DNA of 64,000 nucleotides from Chlorops oryzae (GCA_020466095.1 CM035807.1:8751697-8815696); one strand, 5' to 3'; shown: positions 10,076 through 22,350, numbered from the stretch's first letter. Program-made: numbers and translations. Notes: generated by a model from the letters alone, not told the origin.

Positions 10076-10266
10076 AATTTAATAGGACGGAATTAGATAT
10101 GTAATTGAAATTATTTTTTTATTATTTGATACAATTAAATATATAATTGGAGGTAATGAAAAATATAATTGGACGCAATTATGAAAATATAATTACATCA
10201 TACCTAATTACATATGTAATGCCTGCAAAATATGATTGGGTATGTGATATTTTTTCTCTGCGTGTA

Positions 10267-12840
10267 CATACTTTCGCAAATTCTCACAACATAAGTTTTC
10301 ATTTGTCAAAGAAATCATATTTCTTGAAGACAGGAAATGAAAAGAAAAAGATTTCGTTTCTTGACAGCGTAATAATGATTATCCTTGGCCAGTTTTTTTT
10401 ATCCTGCCACGCTTCCATTTCAGACGTTCAAGTGAGAGGAAATAGTTGAAGTGCTTTATTCAATCGATGGGCAGCAATTTTATTATCTATTATTATGGGA
10501 TGTTTTTTTTTTTTTGTTTTTGTTTTTTATCAAAAATATGTATTTCATGTGAACGAGCGCTTAATACGGCTATGGATATCGTGATGTAGTTGCATTTCGG
10601 TCATCAGACTCGGCTCGGTTCTCGACGGCTTTGCCTTTGTCCTTAATTGGCTTAATTTAATGGAAAACTAATTGGCTTTCATTTTCGCTTCTATAATGTA
10701 TGGTCCGGGGCGTGTGTTAACTTAGGACAGTTGAGCTTTTTACCTTTGGTCGTATTCCTTTTTTTTTGTTTTTTCGGTCTAAAATACTTTCACTTTTCAC
10801 ATTTGAAAGGTCAAAATAATTTATTTCATACAAAACTAAAAGCCAATTAAGTTGGGTCTTTTAAAAAGCATTGGTAAGTGAATTTAATTTGGTTTTTTTT
10901 TTTTTTTTTTGGAAAAAAAATGAACTTCTAAAATTCGTAGTTTAAATTTAAGAAGAGTTCATATTTTCTCTGAACGGGGGCAAATAGAGTCAGCTTTTAC
11001 TTTTTCCTATTTCCTCTTATTTCTGCGTAGAGTTATTTTTTTTTTTTTTGAGTTATTTATTTATTTATTTATTTGAAACTTTTTTTTATTTGAAAATTTA
11101 TTTTATGGAGAGTGTCTGAGCAACGTTTCGACCTAATGGTTGAGATCGGATTTTAAAGAAGCGTCTGAAAGCGTCACCTTATTAGTGGAAGGTCCAGGCA
11201 CTACTGATTTATTACCAGGGCATTTCTTTAAAAAAAATATCGAAGAAATTTTGAAATGCCTAGATTTTGAGCGGAATTCAGCAACGTTTTGACTTAAATA
11301 TTATCTAATCTGAACCAATGTCACTAACATGAATGCTGTCCTTCAACCCAAGATATGAGGAGGCCATCTTAACGTCATATATCTGCTGCCAAATACATAG
11401 ACTATGACTCCAAAAGTGGATAGACTCGCTTAACGATGGCCCAATAAGTAGTCGGTCTGTGGAGACTGATTTACGCTGGAAATTTTCCACAAGATACTGA
11501 AGAATGTTTAAATATAATCACAGAGAGAGATAGACCCATATGGAGCTGAGCTGAGACTTTCTTCGTGATTTGATCAAAGAATTATTGATTCATCAGAAAA
11601 CTTAGCTATCCCTTGTTTCTCTTTAAAATTTCAAATGAATTTGAAGAGGATTTACAAATAATATAATAGACTTCAGTTTGGCCCATTTGAATTGCGATGA
11701 GCATTCTAATAAAATTCATTTTGAAGAATAGAGCCGTCATTTCTTTGGCGAAAAAGATTGATCGATGGAATAATTGAAATCATTTAAATGGAAGACTTTT
11801 TAAATCGCGCTTTCATAATCAACACAGTTTATACACATTTATATTCTATTTTTAAACTGAATCAATATCTTAATCACTTTTGCTGCTGAATTACATTCCG
11901 ATTTCGTAGCCTAAAGCTCATTACAATCAGTAATTTTACGCGGACCGAAACGATAATATCACGCATTCCATGAATTTTGTACAAATGTAAATGAGTTTTG
12001 CACGCATATTAAATAACATACGTTTCTATAAATACATACCTATATGTATATATAGATATACATTTATACATATTTATTTATGTATTTATATGTGCCTTTT
12101 CGTATTTACTTATGAAAGTACTTACGGCGTTGGGAATATTTTTGTGAGAAAAAAAAAGACATGAAAATGGAACGTGTAATATCCTGAACGAATTGACTGC
12201 GATATGCTCGCTGATGTAAGCGATTGGGCTGCACTGCCATTAATTTTATTACGATTATTGATCGAAATCGAAACACCCCGAGTGATATTTGAGCTGAAAA
12301 CCGATTTCCCAATTGTGTAATAAAATTATTTATTCATAATTCAATGACGCTTTAATAAAGTCCCGCCTTAAGTACCAAAATGAATTTTTCCTTTCATGGA
12401 CTTAAGGAGTTCCACAAAATCAAGCAATTCAAGTGAGTTTTTTTCCACAACGAAACAAAAATCTTTTACTGAATGAAATTGATAGCAAAAATACTGGTTG
12501 AGTACACTCAGCAGATGTTCTTTTTCCCGTAATTCTGATTGTTATTTAATCCATTTATGATGTCAAAACACACAAATTGGTTTCAGTTTGAGGTATTTTC
12601 TATAAATATATAATAGAAATAGTTTAAGGTTAAATAGAGACCAAAAACATCGATAGAATCGATAGAAAACCATCAAAGAAAACCTTTAGGACTATGTGAG
12701 GTGGATGGCCAAAATAAAAAATAAGCATTCAGAGATTAATCAAGAAAATCAATTCCAGGGTTAGAATGTCCCTTAAATTGTTTTGAAGAAGAAGTATTAA
12801 GGATGAATTGTAAGGCCTTTCTGAAAGATCTTGTTTATTC
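10267..12840. other. Non-coding interval
   Basis: No supported gene. The interval is AT-rich with T runs near 10502, 10893 and 11037 and ATTT repeats near 11050. A minus-strand frame at 11305-11490 has no recognisable domain or splice context. A double ATCGATAGA word occurs at about 12650-12667. Confidence 0.55.
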
Positions 12841-13021
12841 TTATACCAACCATAAAGAGAATGAGAATTATATACAATTTATAAAAAAAAAACACATGCA
12901 AAGGTAATAAGAACTATGAAAGAGTTAAAGAGATTACCTCTCAATATGAGATAATTGAAAGTCCTCTTCGGAGCTATGATTTTTCTGATTTTCCTCCCCA
13001 TAAAGCTGATGAGAATTATAG

Positions 13022-13255
13022 CCCACATTGTATGACGATAATTATAAACACAGTGAGAATTATATTGAACTAAAAGTAAGCTATTAAAAAGATGATGAAA
13101 ATTATGTCTGACGTTAGAAGAGCCAATATCCCCCATCTATCATATCCTCATATTATAGTCCACTTTGTATGATGTTATACATATTTATAAACACAGTGAG
13201 AATTATATTGTACTTGAAGTAAGTTAGTAAAGATAATGAAAATGATGTCGTGCAC
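13022..13255 (+). repeat. Diverged tandem duplication, unit ~137 bp
   Basis: CCACATTGTATGACG at 13023 and CCACTTTGTATGATG at 13160 open two similar units. Both continue through TATAAACACAGTGAGAATTA, then AAGTAAG and GATGAAAAT/GATAATGAAAAT. A further partial relative, ATAAAGNNNATGAGAATTAT, occurs at about 12851 and 12999. No function is apparent. Confidence 0.65.
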
Positions 13256-15788
13256 TTAAACTCGAATTTAAATTTAAGAAAATAAAAATCCCTTCCAAAA
13301 AATTATATACTTTGAAGAAATTATATTTGTGGTGAATCAAAGAATAATCCGTGAGTCAAAAAAGCTTATTTTTCTTTGGAAAAGAATTCCAGAAAGTTTT
13401 ATTCACTTTTAGATTTCTCACATATTTGTTGGTTAAAGTTTCGCACTCAAAATCAAGCTTAAAAGAACGTGACTCCTTGCTTTGCGCTTTAAAGAAACAC
13501 TTCAAGCATTTCAAATAATACAGGACGCAAGGAAAAAGCAAAAAAAAAAAAAACGGGGAAAAACCAAAAACAAAAAAAGGCACAAGCAATGGTAATTCCC
13601 ACTGCACGTACACATAGGTAAATAAGATTATGCTTGCTTGTGATGCACAGTGTGAATGATTTCGGTTAGAGCATCAGACACGAAGAGTTCAAATATCAAT
13701 TGCCAATGATTTGACCAATTGGTCCGCATGGGGAATACTTTTTTTTTTTTTTTTTTTTCATTGAATTCCAACAAAAGGTCGACAGCGGTCGGACACGAGT
13801 TATGATTTTTCCTCTGAATATGGAAATTTGTTTGGGATTTTAAAGCTTTTCACATCGAAAAGGATATAAAATGTGTCCTATTTAAGATTTCACCAGACAG
13901 ACTCTCTCTAAAGCTTATTGCCGAAATGATTTTGTTTATATTATTCATAGCTTACACGTGTATATGCATTGCATCAATGCACACATTTTACCCAACTCTT
14001 TACTATAGTAACTTCAATGCACAACATGTTTCTTCAAAATTAAATAACATTGAGACGCCTTGAACTTTGCGTTAGTATTCAAAACACATCTTTCTTTACT
14101 GCAGCATGAGCTTGCATATTTCATAGGTTATTGTGCTAAAGGGTTTGTCCTATAAAAAGCATGAAAATTCATTGAAATATTTATGGTAAAATTTTGTTGC
14201 CCTTTGAAAGTGCGACGGAACACTGAAAACATTTTATTCTGATTCCTTAAAGGTTTTTTTTTTTTTAAATATTTTTTATTAATATATTTACAACTTCTTA
14301 AAACGAGTAGGTAGGTATGTACTTGCTACAAAGGTCATCATCTTGAAGGCAGCACAAAAGCGAAAGGTCGAGTCCCAAGTTGAGAGCTTTACATTGGGGA
14401 GAGTTGGCTACTTTAAATACGCTGCCTTAAAAGATTTTAAATGAAAGAAAAGAATGGGAGCTATAAAATAAGCTTTTCTAGTGGAGCAGCACCTAAAAGT
14501 ATGCATCTATGTAAAATATTTCCGGTTGTGAGGAATCTATTCATTCTTGTAGATATGTTCAATTGAAGATATTTTGAATAAGACTTTTGGAAGCTGTGTG
14601 GATCTTATTAGAGCCTTAATTAAGGGCTTTTAATATTGTTAAACGACCTTTAAATATTCACGAGCATATCTTTGGGTGTTTCATTTAAATATTTACTATT
14701 GCCCTACTATTTTATTTGTCGAGTATTACCAAAATTGAAGCGTTTCTGTAATTGAAAATTTTTTTTACATTTTCGACTTCTTGTACAATTGGGGCTGAAT
14801 AGACTTTTCTCCAAATCCAAATATATTTCGAATAATTTTATTTAAATGGGACTATAATAAAATAGTCCTTAGTTCCAAATTCAATCTTTGAGGTTCAAAA
14901 GAATACTCAGAAAACGAAAACATACGTTTTTAGTGAACGACCCACATCAAGTTGATCATCATGTAATGTTGTATGTGCATCTCGGTACATTTGACTTCAT
15001 GCGTCATATTAACGTCTTTAATATTTTGGCACTGCACGCGTAGGGTTGAGATGAAACTGTGTTTATACTTCCGAACACAATGTGTAGGTACATTGTATTT
15101 TGTATATGATTCGTTCGTACGTAAATTTCCTTGCCATTATATGCACATAAATATGTTAATATATGTATGTATGTATGTGTACCTCAAAGTTGGTGTATTT
15201 TCTACAAATATTGGCATTAAAAACTAAATGCAAGTACATATATTTGTGTTTAAGTATATGCATATACGTGGGACTCGCTCGTGGGAGCTGTGTTCCCCCA
15301 TCTGAGCTGAGAACAATCATACAAACATACATATGTGTAGCTTCGATTCAGAATTTGTTACTCTCCTGCTTGCTTTTGTTGAACGTGGCGTTTCTCTCGG
15401 TGCCTTTATGTGAACATAATCCGCACCAGAAGTACAAATGACGTGCACGCCCATGTAATAATCTTACACAATAACTTTACATATATGAGTACATATGTGC
15501 GCGGGTGGGTGTGAACTCATTTGGAGATCTCAAAAAACACAAAAAAAAAAAAGACAATAAAAAAAGAATTTGTTTGCTCGAACTAAGCGTCTGCGTTTTT
15601 CAATTCTTTCGACTGTCAATTGAGCCTTCATCTCAATCTATTGCTCTTCATTTTGTAGGCATTAGTTGATGCCTTCATCCTCACAATCTATTCACACTCC
15701 TTTCAGTAATTTTTCATCCATTTGTTTGGGATGCTCATTCAAGTCCTTTTCGTTTTCGAACGTTTCGTTCCAACAATTATGCTGTTCG
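13256..15788. other. Non-coding interval
   Basis: No supported gene. It holds poly-T and poly-A runs (13540, 13740, 14257), a CACCTAAAAGTATGCA motif at 14490, and ATGTATGTATGT-type repeats near 15160. Confidence 0.55.
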
Positions 15789-15789
15789 C

Positions 15790-15845
15790 TTTTTTTCTTT
15801 TCTTTTCTTTTCTTTTCTTTTCTTTTCTTTTCTTTTCTTTCTTTC
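15790..15845 (+). repeat. (TTTTC)n microsatellite
   Basis: About ten uninterrupted TTTTC units, a pure polypyrimidine strand 56 bp long. Low-complexity open frames made of F, S and L arise from it and are not genes. Confidence 0.95.
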
Positions 15846-17530
15846 ATTCTCTTCTCTTCGATAATTTCCTTTCGTCTTTATTTTCTTTATTTTTTTCGTA
15901 TTACTCTTGCCAAACTATGCGTCTTGAGCATCAACACAAAAGTCATTGAAAATTGATTCGAGTGACTTTTATCGGGATTTGATTTTATTGGCCGTGAATG
16001 AGTGAATGATTTTGTAAGATTTCCAGATTGTTAACTTAAAGAATTGATTGCGCTTCCCATTGTCGGCGGCTGCGAAATTGTGGCATAAAAAGGTATTCGA
16101 TACGATTCGATTCGAATCGATTGTGATTGAATGCGGCACGGTTGAAGTGCGAAATTCAGAATTGTTTTAAGAGGCTTTGTTCAAATAGTTTTAGTTTATT
16201 TGCTTTTTGAGAGAAACTTGATGTGAATTGATTGAATTGGGATTCAATATGGCAATCGATTTCTATTGAGCGAGCCCAAAAGTATGCAATGGAAACATTG
16301 AGGGCGTTTCCCATAAGAAATTCTATTCATTCTTGTGGGTATTTTCGAATCCCTTTCTTCTCCTCCTTCGACAAGGTTTTTCGATGTGTGTTTTATGGAA
16401 TTTTCTTAGACATTTAAAAAAATTCCGTTTTTGAATGCTAAAAAATTTTAAAAAATTGGATTTGAAAGAATTCAAATGCATCCCTATAGGTAATGCCGCA
16501 ATTGTAAATCATTACTGAGTCTTGGCGGCACAGAAAGGCAAGGGGCACTCTGAAATGGATTTCAAAATTTGTTGATTTTCGAATAGGTATTAACAAAAAG
16601 CATTGGAGAAACCGAGTTTTTGGTTCCCATTGCCCAACGTCTTGGAAATTCCCTTGAAAAATTATTTTTTACTAAGCCTTATTTCCAATTTTTTTCATTC
16701 CCAAAACCAATTAATAAAGCGAGATGAAGCGAACGTTAGTTGATTAGTGTGGCTCCCAACAAAGGGTGACAAAATTTAGGCTCCACATGGGCCACACAGT
16801 GAGATTTCAGCGGCAAAAATAGGATTTTTTTGACCATCCTTATTTTATGATTTGTCGATTTAATCAAACTGAGAAAACTCTAGATAAGAATAACTCAAAA
16901 CTGTTTTTTCAAAAAACATAATTTTTTTTATAAGTATAAAAATTTAAGCTAAAGATAGAAAATGTTTTTTCTTCGAAAAAATGAAAAAAAAAATTTCAAA
17001 TTGGTTCATATTTTTTTCGGATTAAATCTACCACTGTTGCTATAAAGGTGATTTTTTGTTAAAATTTAGAGTTTGATTTTTAAAAGGAATTAAAAATTGA
17101 GGCATTTGAATATCGAAGAGGAGGTGTGCTATCAAAAATTCTACCTCGAAAATGACGCCTTTCCTTTTTTCAATGGACAAAAAGTATATAAGTATGCTTT
17201 GTCGTGCTTTGTCTTCTAGTTGATAAAAAATAAAAGTCTGGAGTCTGTTCTATCGATCTATGAAAAAAAATTTACCGCCCACTTACGATTGTCTCGATAA
17301 AGTCCATTTTTATGTTAAAAATCACCGAGAAAATATCTGGATATTAAGAAAAAAATCATTGCATATGTTAAGGATGATCAGTATTCATTAACGCTTTATT
17401 ATAAATTCTGATGGCAATGTTTATAAGAAATTAAGAACTAACTAAGAAATTACAAAAACCAAACCTTATATTAAAATTTTTGTTTACGAATGTGAGAACA
17501 TACGAAACTATGATGCCATTTATACTGAAA
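15846..17530. other. Non-coding interval upstream of the hAT-like exon
   Basis: No supported gene. Near 16097-16122 there is a self-complementary cluster around CGATTCGAATCG. At about 16790 a CACAGTGAGATTTCAGCGGC string could be a hAT-type end, but no partner was found. From about 17530 to 17800 the sequence (for example AAAATCGGTTGAGTTTTAG) resembles dispersed dipteran repeat sequence. No earlier exon of the 17961-18620 protein could be picked out. Confidence 0.45.
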
Positions 17531-17833
17531 AGGCAGTTATCCAGTGGAAGTACCCTTAGGGACTGTCAGATTTGAACCATTTTTTGTATATATTCGTTTT
17601 TGAGTATAAACAACATTCTGACAAAGTTTCATTAAAATCGGTTGAGTTTTAGATGTAGCTGCCATACAAAACTGCATGTAGGGGTCTATGGGAGGTACCC
17701 GAAGCGGTGAACCGATTTCGATAAATTTTAGTTTATATCTTAATGACCTCAATTTACATCCGCATACCAATTTTATTGTGATAGGACTATTCCTTCTATT
17801 TTTTGCCGCACGATGTATGGTGCAGAAGCCAGT

Positions 17834-17905
17834 TCTGATTTAGTTTTAAGAAAAATCAGAACTCTGATTTTCCCGAATGTGTTCTGATTTGTTCTGATTT
17901 TCCAT
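17834..17905 (+). repeat. TTCTGATTT-rich array upstream of the hAT-like exon
   Basis: Four direct copies of TCTGATTT and one inverted AAATCAGA lie in about 70 bp. A larger array of the same word lies just downstream of the transposase-like exon, at 18833-18907. The symmetrical placement suggests subterminal transposase-binding repeats, though both arrays are mainly in the same orientation, which is atypical. Confidence 0.6.
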
Positions 17906-17960
17906 TGATATCTCATTGACTTGGCGTGGTCTTTTTCATAAACCGTTTTTATAACTTCTA

Positions 17961-18620
17961 GATGATGTTATCGAGTACCTTGACGAATGGTCCACTCATT
18001 TGGAGGTATTCAATGATTTTTCATGGATATTTTTAGACTCATTTCCAAATTGGGCAAAATTAAAAAAGTCAGCGCTTGTGATTGCGGAAAAAGCAAACTT
18101 CGATATGAAGACGCACTCGGAGGCGTTATTTAATCAATTTGGACTATTTAAAAATTTTTGTTCGGAAGACAAATTGGCAGAATGGCGAGCGAAAAATGTA
18201 TCAGTCTCTATGCGGTGGGTAGAGGCGTTTCAGCATATGGAGGCGAAATGCGTTCCATTTGATGAATTGGCCACAATAGTGGAATTTATTTTATGTTTCC
18301 CGGGAACATCAGCTCCTGCCGACCGCGTATTCGCACACGCCAAAAAAAATTGGAAATTAGAATCTGCACGTTTGCAAATTTCTACTTTGGATGCAATGCT
18401 TCTTGTGAAATGCAATATGGAATGGGATTGTATTGATTTTTTCTTTTTTTTAAATAATGAGCCGAATTTGCTTCAGGCAATTGCAGGCCAATCGAAATAT
18501 GATTTTAAAGCAAGCAAAGCAGCCACTGCAAGTGCTAACAGCACAAGCACTTCAGCAAGCACTGCCACCACTGGAGGAAGTCATATATCGGTAATAAATG
18601 ATTCAGAAGAAGATGAGTAG
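17961..18620 (+). CDS. hAT transposase-like protein, terminal exon (C-terminal dimerisation domain)
   Basis: The open frame starts right after a plausible splice acceptor (TTTTTATAACTTCTAG, ending at 17960); an in-frame TAA at 17952 lies in the presumed intron. It runs 219 codons to TAG at 18618-18620. The middle carries the hAT C-terminal dimerisation (hATC) signature: RWVEAF, then VEFILCFPGTSAPADRVF, KNWKLESARL and LLVKCN. This matches hAT/ZMYM-like transposases in which a small-hydrophobic-P-G/S-x-A-x-x-E/D-R-V-F block precedes a KxxW...R segment. The Asp in ADRVF replaces the more usual Glu. The tail is a Ser/Thr/Ala-rich linker ending in the acidic SEEDE. AATAAA follows 93 nt after the stop. 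The N-terminal DNA-binding and catalytic exons are not visible nearby, so this is either a 5'-deleted transposon or the last exon of a domesticated gene. The exon is free of frameshifts. Confidence 0.75.
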   Translation, partial: DDVIEYLDEWSTHLEVFNDFSWIFLDSFPNWAKLKKSALVIAEKANFDMKTHSEALFNQFGLFKNFCSEDKLAEWRAKNVSVSMRWVEAFQHMEAKCVPFDELATIVEFILCFPGTSAPADRVFAHAKKNWKLESARLQISTLDAMLLVKCNMEWDCIDFFFFLNNEPNLLQAIAGQSKYDFKASKAATASANSTSTSASTATTGGSHISVINDSEEDE

Positions 18621-18712
18621 CCAGTATCGGGGATATCAAAGTTTTAATTGTTATCGAAATGTATTTTTTTATGTTCATCAGAATCCTGAGGTTTAGGTTT
18701 TATTTTTGTTTT

Positions 18713-18718
18713 AATAAA
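18713..18718 (+). terminator. Poly(A) signal for the hAT-like exon
   Basis: AATAAA lies 93 nt past the TAG stop, followed at about 18 nt by a T/G-rich stretch (AAGGTTTATTTGGTTTGATT). This is a normal arrangement for 3'-end formation. Confidence 0.6.
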
Positions 18719-18832
18719 AGTGTTCTCAAAAATAAGGTTTATTTGGTTTGATTTCCCTAATGTTTTTATAACTGACCCTTATATTTTGTTTAGATTTGCC
18801 TAGAGGTGTAAAAAATGTACTAAAATGTACAC

Positions 18833-18907
18833 TCAGATTTTAATATGTAGTCTGATTTTTGTTCTGATTTATGTTCTGATTTATGTTCTGATTTATGTTC
18901 TGATTTT
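18833..18907 (+). repeat. Tandem 12-bp TTCTGATTTATG array
   Basis: Four nearly perfect 12-bp units (GTTCTGATTTAT) at about 18861-18907 are preceded by two looser copies. The word is the same as that upstream of the hAT-like exon at 17834-17905. Two further TTCTGCTTTTT variants follow at about 18929 and 18961. Confidence 0.85.
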
Positions 18908-19084
18908 TCTAGCTCATGTTCTGAATAGTTCTGCTTTTTGAATTCGTTTTGTGGCCAAAGTTCTGCTTTTTCATCCCAAACGGTTGGTATCATTAGGCAT
19001 GTGTTAGCTAAATGCAAAATCAGGGATTTTTTTCTTTATAAGTTTAAAGTCAAATTGAAATTTATTTTAATTTTCTTATTTTGA

Positions 19085-19199
19085 ACATATTTTTGACTCA
19101 TCTAGGACTCATATATTATATATGATTTTCTTATTTTCGATATATTTCAGACTCATTTCGGACTCATATTTCGAAGCACTCCGAAAATGTTTGCTGGGT
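19085..19199 (+). repeat. GGACTC-family dispersed repeat, copy 1
   Basis: Repeated GACTCAT and GGACTCATAT words end in CACTCCGAAAATGTTTGCTG GGT (19177-19199). The same end, CACTCCGAAAATTTCTATTG GGT, closes the large array at 57.85-58.65 kb, and a looser version closes the copy at 42160-42412. This supports one family of three members in the window. Confidence 0.6.
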
Positions 19200-22000
19200 T
19201 TGTCAAAACTATGAAAGCCTAAATCTAGCCCTTATTTGTAGACTCACAAAAATTGATTTTCGAATTGAGCAAAACATCCATAAATCAATTGTCCTTTTAT
19301 AGGAAGCATATGTCTGCGAATATTGTTGCTTAGCCACATTTGATGCGAATTTGACATTTTCGAATGGATTCGAATATAAATAGATATAAGAATTCTCTAT
19401 TCGGTTGGCTAGAATATATAGGTATAACTTTTAATTACAGCTGTCGAAAAGAAACAAAAGTGTAACACCATTTGGAGCACTCCGCTTTTCAGCTCAATTT
19501 TATGTATTCATGCCAGCATATCGGTTCGGGCAAAAGCATTTTGATAAGAGTTTTTTGTTTTTTTCTCGAAATCTATTCGATCGCAATATCGTTGTTCGCG
19601 TGTTTCCTTATTTTCAATTTTCAATTCACTTTGATGCCTTCGAAAGAAGGGACGAAAAATAACCGAAAAAGAAAAAAAAAAGAAAAAAATCTCTCTATTT
19701 TGACGGTGACGAGAAAATTGCACAGCGTTCTTGGTTCTACGTGTTCGCAGAACAAACCCTTTCAGCCAATTTAATCAATGTAATTGGACGGGCTATGGCC
19801 GCTTTTTGAGGAGAAGCAAACAGGTAGCGGCATCGTTGTAACCAGAAGCCCATCTTGTAACATCGGACACGCTGCACAGACAAGCACTCATTTTTCATTT
19901 AACAGACGTGACTTAAAATTATTACTATGTGCGCAATCGAAGTCAGGCACTCGGCCATGTGTATTAGGCCAACCGACGTATGTGTGATATACACAATGTA
20001 GACTAGCATTCAGTAAGTATACGCAGGGCCTGACCACCTACGTACGTACGTGCATAGCATACATACATAAGTAGGTATGTAAAATAAAGAGTATATTGCC
20101 TGAAAGAAAAGTCTATGTGGATTGAACGCTTCAAGTTAAATGAGTAAATTCCAGTTTAGATTGCTGCCCATACTTTTGTATATGTATGTCCGTATGTATA
20201 CGTATGTACAACATATATCGAAAAGCCCTTAAACGTTGCTTGCATACGTACTGTCACCTATGTGACCCGAGCAATTCGATATGTTAGCTTTTGCGTGGCA
20301 TGCGGCCCGTTCCGTTTAGTATGAGGCCATTTCGATGCCAAGCAACTAGTGTTTCAAACGCTCATTCGTTAACTGCTCGAGTTCTTTCTAATATATGTAC
20401 ATATGTATGTAGGTATAGGCGACAAGAGTGCATATACATTGTATATGTACCTATATGGAGTAAGGACACTTATAAAGTGCACTGCCGTCATTGGTATCGT
20501 CGGCATCGTTGTCGTTGTCGGGTCGGCGTCGTCGAATGTTGCAAAAAGAATGCACGTTAGTATGTAGTCATATGGTAACCTCCGGTTGTGCCAAAGCATT
20601 CATTAACGAATGCTTTGGTGCAGCTTGTGTTTGGTTAGATAGAGTTTTCGGTCGTGGTCCTGTTGAAATGGTAAATGTGTCGTTTGAGAAAACTGATCAG
20701 ATTGACAACGAAAGGCAACGCCATTAAATGCTCTCCTGCTGATGGAACGAACGAACGAACGAAGGAACGAACGAAAGAACCAACGAACCTAAGTCTGTAA
20801 CTGAAGATGATGCTAAGGTGATAAATTGCTTGGCAAAAATATGCTCGAAATTGATTCTGAGTTTACTTAAGTTCGTGTCATGAAAATTTAGAAGACTAAT
20901 TTTCACGAAAGGTCAACATGGATTTATCGCAAAAAGAAATGTTCGGATTTCGTTCGCTGTGTGGAGTGAGTGGAGATATTTTTCTCTTGGAAGTTAATTT
21001 ATGCAAAACAAATATGGCAACTATCGCTTCAAAATTTTAATCCTACTCATACATTAAAGTTGCTCATCGTAGGTACAACATGCCATATGAAAATTTCCCT
21101 TTGAGCTTGAGTCCAGATTTTTTACACATGGGCGAACGTACCTACCTAATGCTTGCCTGAAGCGAATTAACCCACAAGTCGGTAGTTTCTTCTCAGACGT
21201 GTTTACTGTTTGTGGGCAATTTGCATTTAAATGGTTTTTACACTTGGCCATATCCCGTGTAAATGAGTTTTGGCGAGCCATTAACCATCTAGCGGCATTT
21301 ATGCCCTTAAGAGGCAATTTGCCTTGTGGAACGGAAAAATAGGTGGAGAAACTCGTTCTTGTTCTAAGGCGAAAGTGGCTCGAGGAGTGTTTTTATTGAG
21401 GGTACCTATGTGTAAACATTAGGAGGAGTACATTTTTTTTTTATACCTTATGGCATTTAACGATGCATAACTTTTTTTTTTAATTAATTCTTGAGCTCTT
21501 TAAATATCCTTTTGAATTGAAAGTACAATTTAGGTACTTCGTTCCGAGACTTGATTGATACTCGTAATTTTCAAAGACTCTATGGCCATATTATTAATTT
21601 GATAGGTATACCTATCTTATAGCTATGTTACACCATACTTATAAGTATGATTTTTTGGATATTTCTTTTGTGTAGGTACCTACAAAATCATTTTCCGTCA
21701 TGGAACAATTCATTCTCATTTAATATCAAGCTCTTAAATTAAATGCGTTTTGAATTGAAGCATTAAAAATTGGCCATTAGAGAAAAGGCAGGAAAAAAAA
21801 CTTCTAAACCTTTCAAAAGGGATTCCGAATTATATGTTACAGTTCTGTTCAAAGCCAAGAGGTTTTCATCTACATTCATACAAAAGAGGCAAGACCACGA
21901 AGCTAAGTTCGTCTCGTCAGGAATAAACAAGTTTATACGATTCCAAAAATATGGTATGGAAGAAAATCTAACATTGTTTCTAAAGAGGTTATTCTAATAT
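19200..22000. other. Non-coding interval with ACATATGTATGT-type repeats
   Basis: No supported gene. ACATACATATGTATGT-type words cluster at 20040-20230 and 20390-20450. A GTCGTTG-rich patch lies at 20490-20540, and a (GAAC)n tract at 20745-20788. A minus-strand, Cys-containing frame at 21054-21317 was judged chance. Confidence 0.5.
20745..20788 (+). repeat. (GAAC)n tetranucleotide tract
   Basis: GAACGAAC units with a few substitutions (GAAG, GAAA, CAAC) over about 44 bp. Confidence 0.85.
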
Positions 22001-22007
22001 GACCACA

Positions 22008-22180
22008 GATTTTTTCTTGCATATTTCGATAGTAAAACCTATCGAGAATATCCTGTGAGAAAATCAGAGCAAAATTCTGAGTATTTCAAAAATAATAGCA
22101 CATAATCCTCGAGGCCATTTTTCTTGAAATATAATTTAAAAGAACGGTGGGAGTCTTACAATCAAAACTATTCAAACAAT
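22008..22180 (+). repeat. Dispersed repeat pair, copy A (partner at 32727)
   Basis: The segment CATATTTCGATAGTAAAACC, TATCGAGAATATCCTGTG and AAAATCAGA aligns with 32727-32890 (CATATTTCATTAGTAAAACC, TATTGAAAATATTCTGTG, AAAATTAGA) at roughly 80% over the best 52 bp. More distant similarity continues to a shared CAAAACTATTCAAACAATTG-like end. Both are on the plus strand. The family is unknown and there is no coding content. Confidence 0.6.
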
Positions 22181-22286
22181 TGTTTTAAAAATACATGTTC
22201 TTGATTACTACTCACCATCCGTATTAGTATAACATATTTTCAAAATCACTTTCCTTTTATTTATACCCGACTGAGCGGCCTCTGTG

Positions 22287-22350
22287 CCGTAGTTAGCTGA
22301 GATGCCATTAACGCAGTGAGAGGCCCTGGGTTTGACTCCCAGCTCAGGAC
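22287..22350 (+). repeat. tRNA-like module (solo, SINE-head-like)
   Basis: Box A-like TAGCTGAGATGCC (22294-22306) is followed 22 nt later by a box B-like GGGTTTGACTCCC (22328-22340). The T arm CTGGG-TTTGACT-CCCAG is a perfect 5-bp stem with a 7-nt loop. No good acceptor stem is formed, so this is a tRNA-derived relic rather than a tRNA gene. It is unlike the heads of the SINEs at 2664 and 49739. Confidence 0.45.

Larger units (their letters stand above)
9158..10266. mobile_element. ACACGGAGAGAAA-ended element filled with ATTACATATGTAATTG-like motifs
   Basis: The ends are inverted: TACACGGAGAGAAATA at the left and, read inward from the right, TACACGCAGAGAAAAA. Most of the interior outside the nested insertion consists of many degenerate copies of a short self-complementary word, ATTACATATGTAATTG, TATAATTGGA, GCAATTAC and variants. 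There is no coding region. An unrelated element is nested at about 9707-10075. The end sequence recurs around a second element at 55607-56515. The class is not one I can name; the terminal match and the motif-rich interior are directly visible. Confidence 0.6.

Noticed and set aside
11305..11490. 61-codon minus-strand frame with a coding-like look
   Set aside because: Too short, no homologous family recognised, no flanking splice signals of quality.
20745..20788. (GAAC)n as a CRISPR-like or telomere-like array
   Set aside because: Units are directly adjacent 4-mers without spacers; it is a plain microsatellite.
21054..21317. Cys-containing 87-codon minus-strand frame
   Set aside because: The Cys spacing fits no domain I know and no splice sites bound the frame.
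22287..22350. Possible functional tRNA gene
   Set aside because: Box A, box B and a good T arm are present, but there is no acceptor stem or clear anticodon arm, so it is listed only as a tRNA-like relic.
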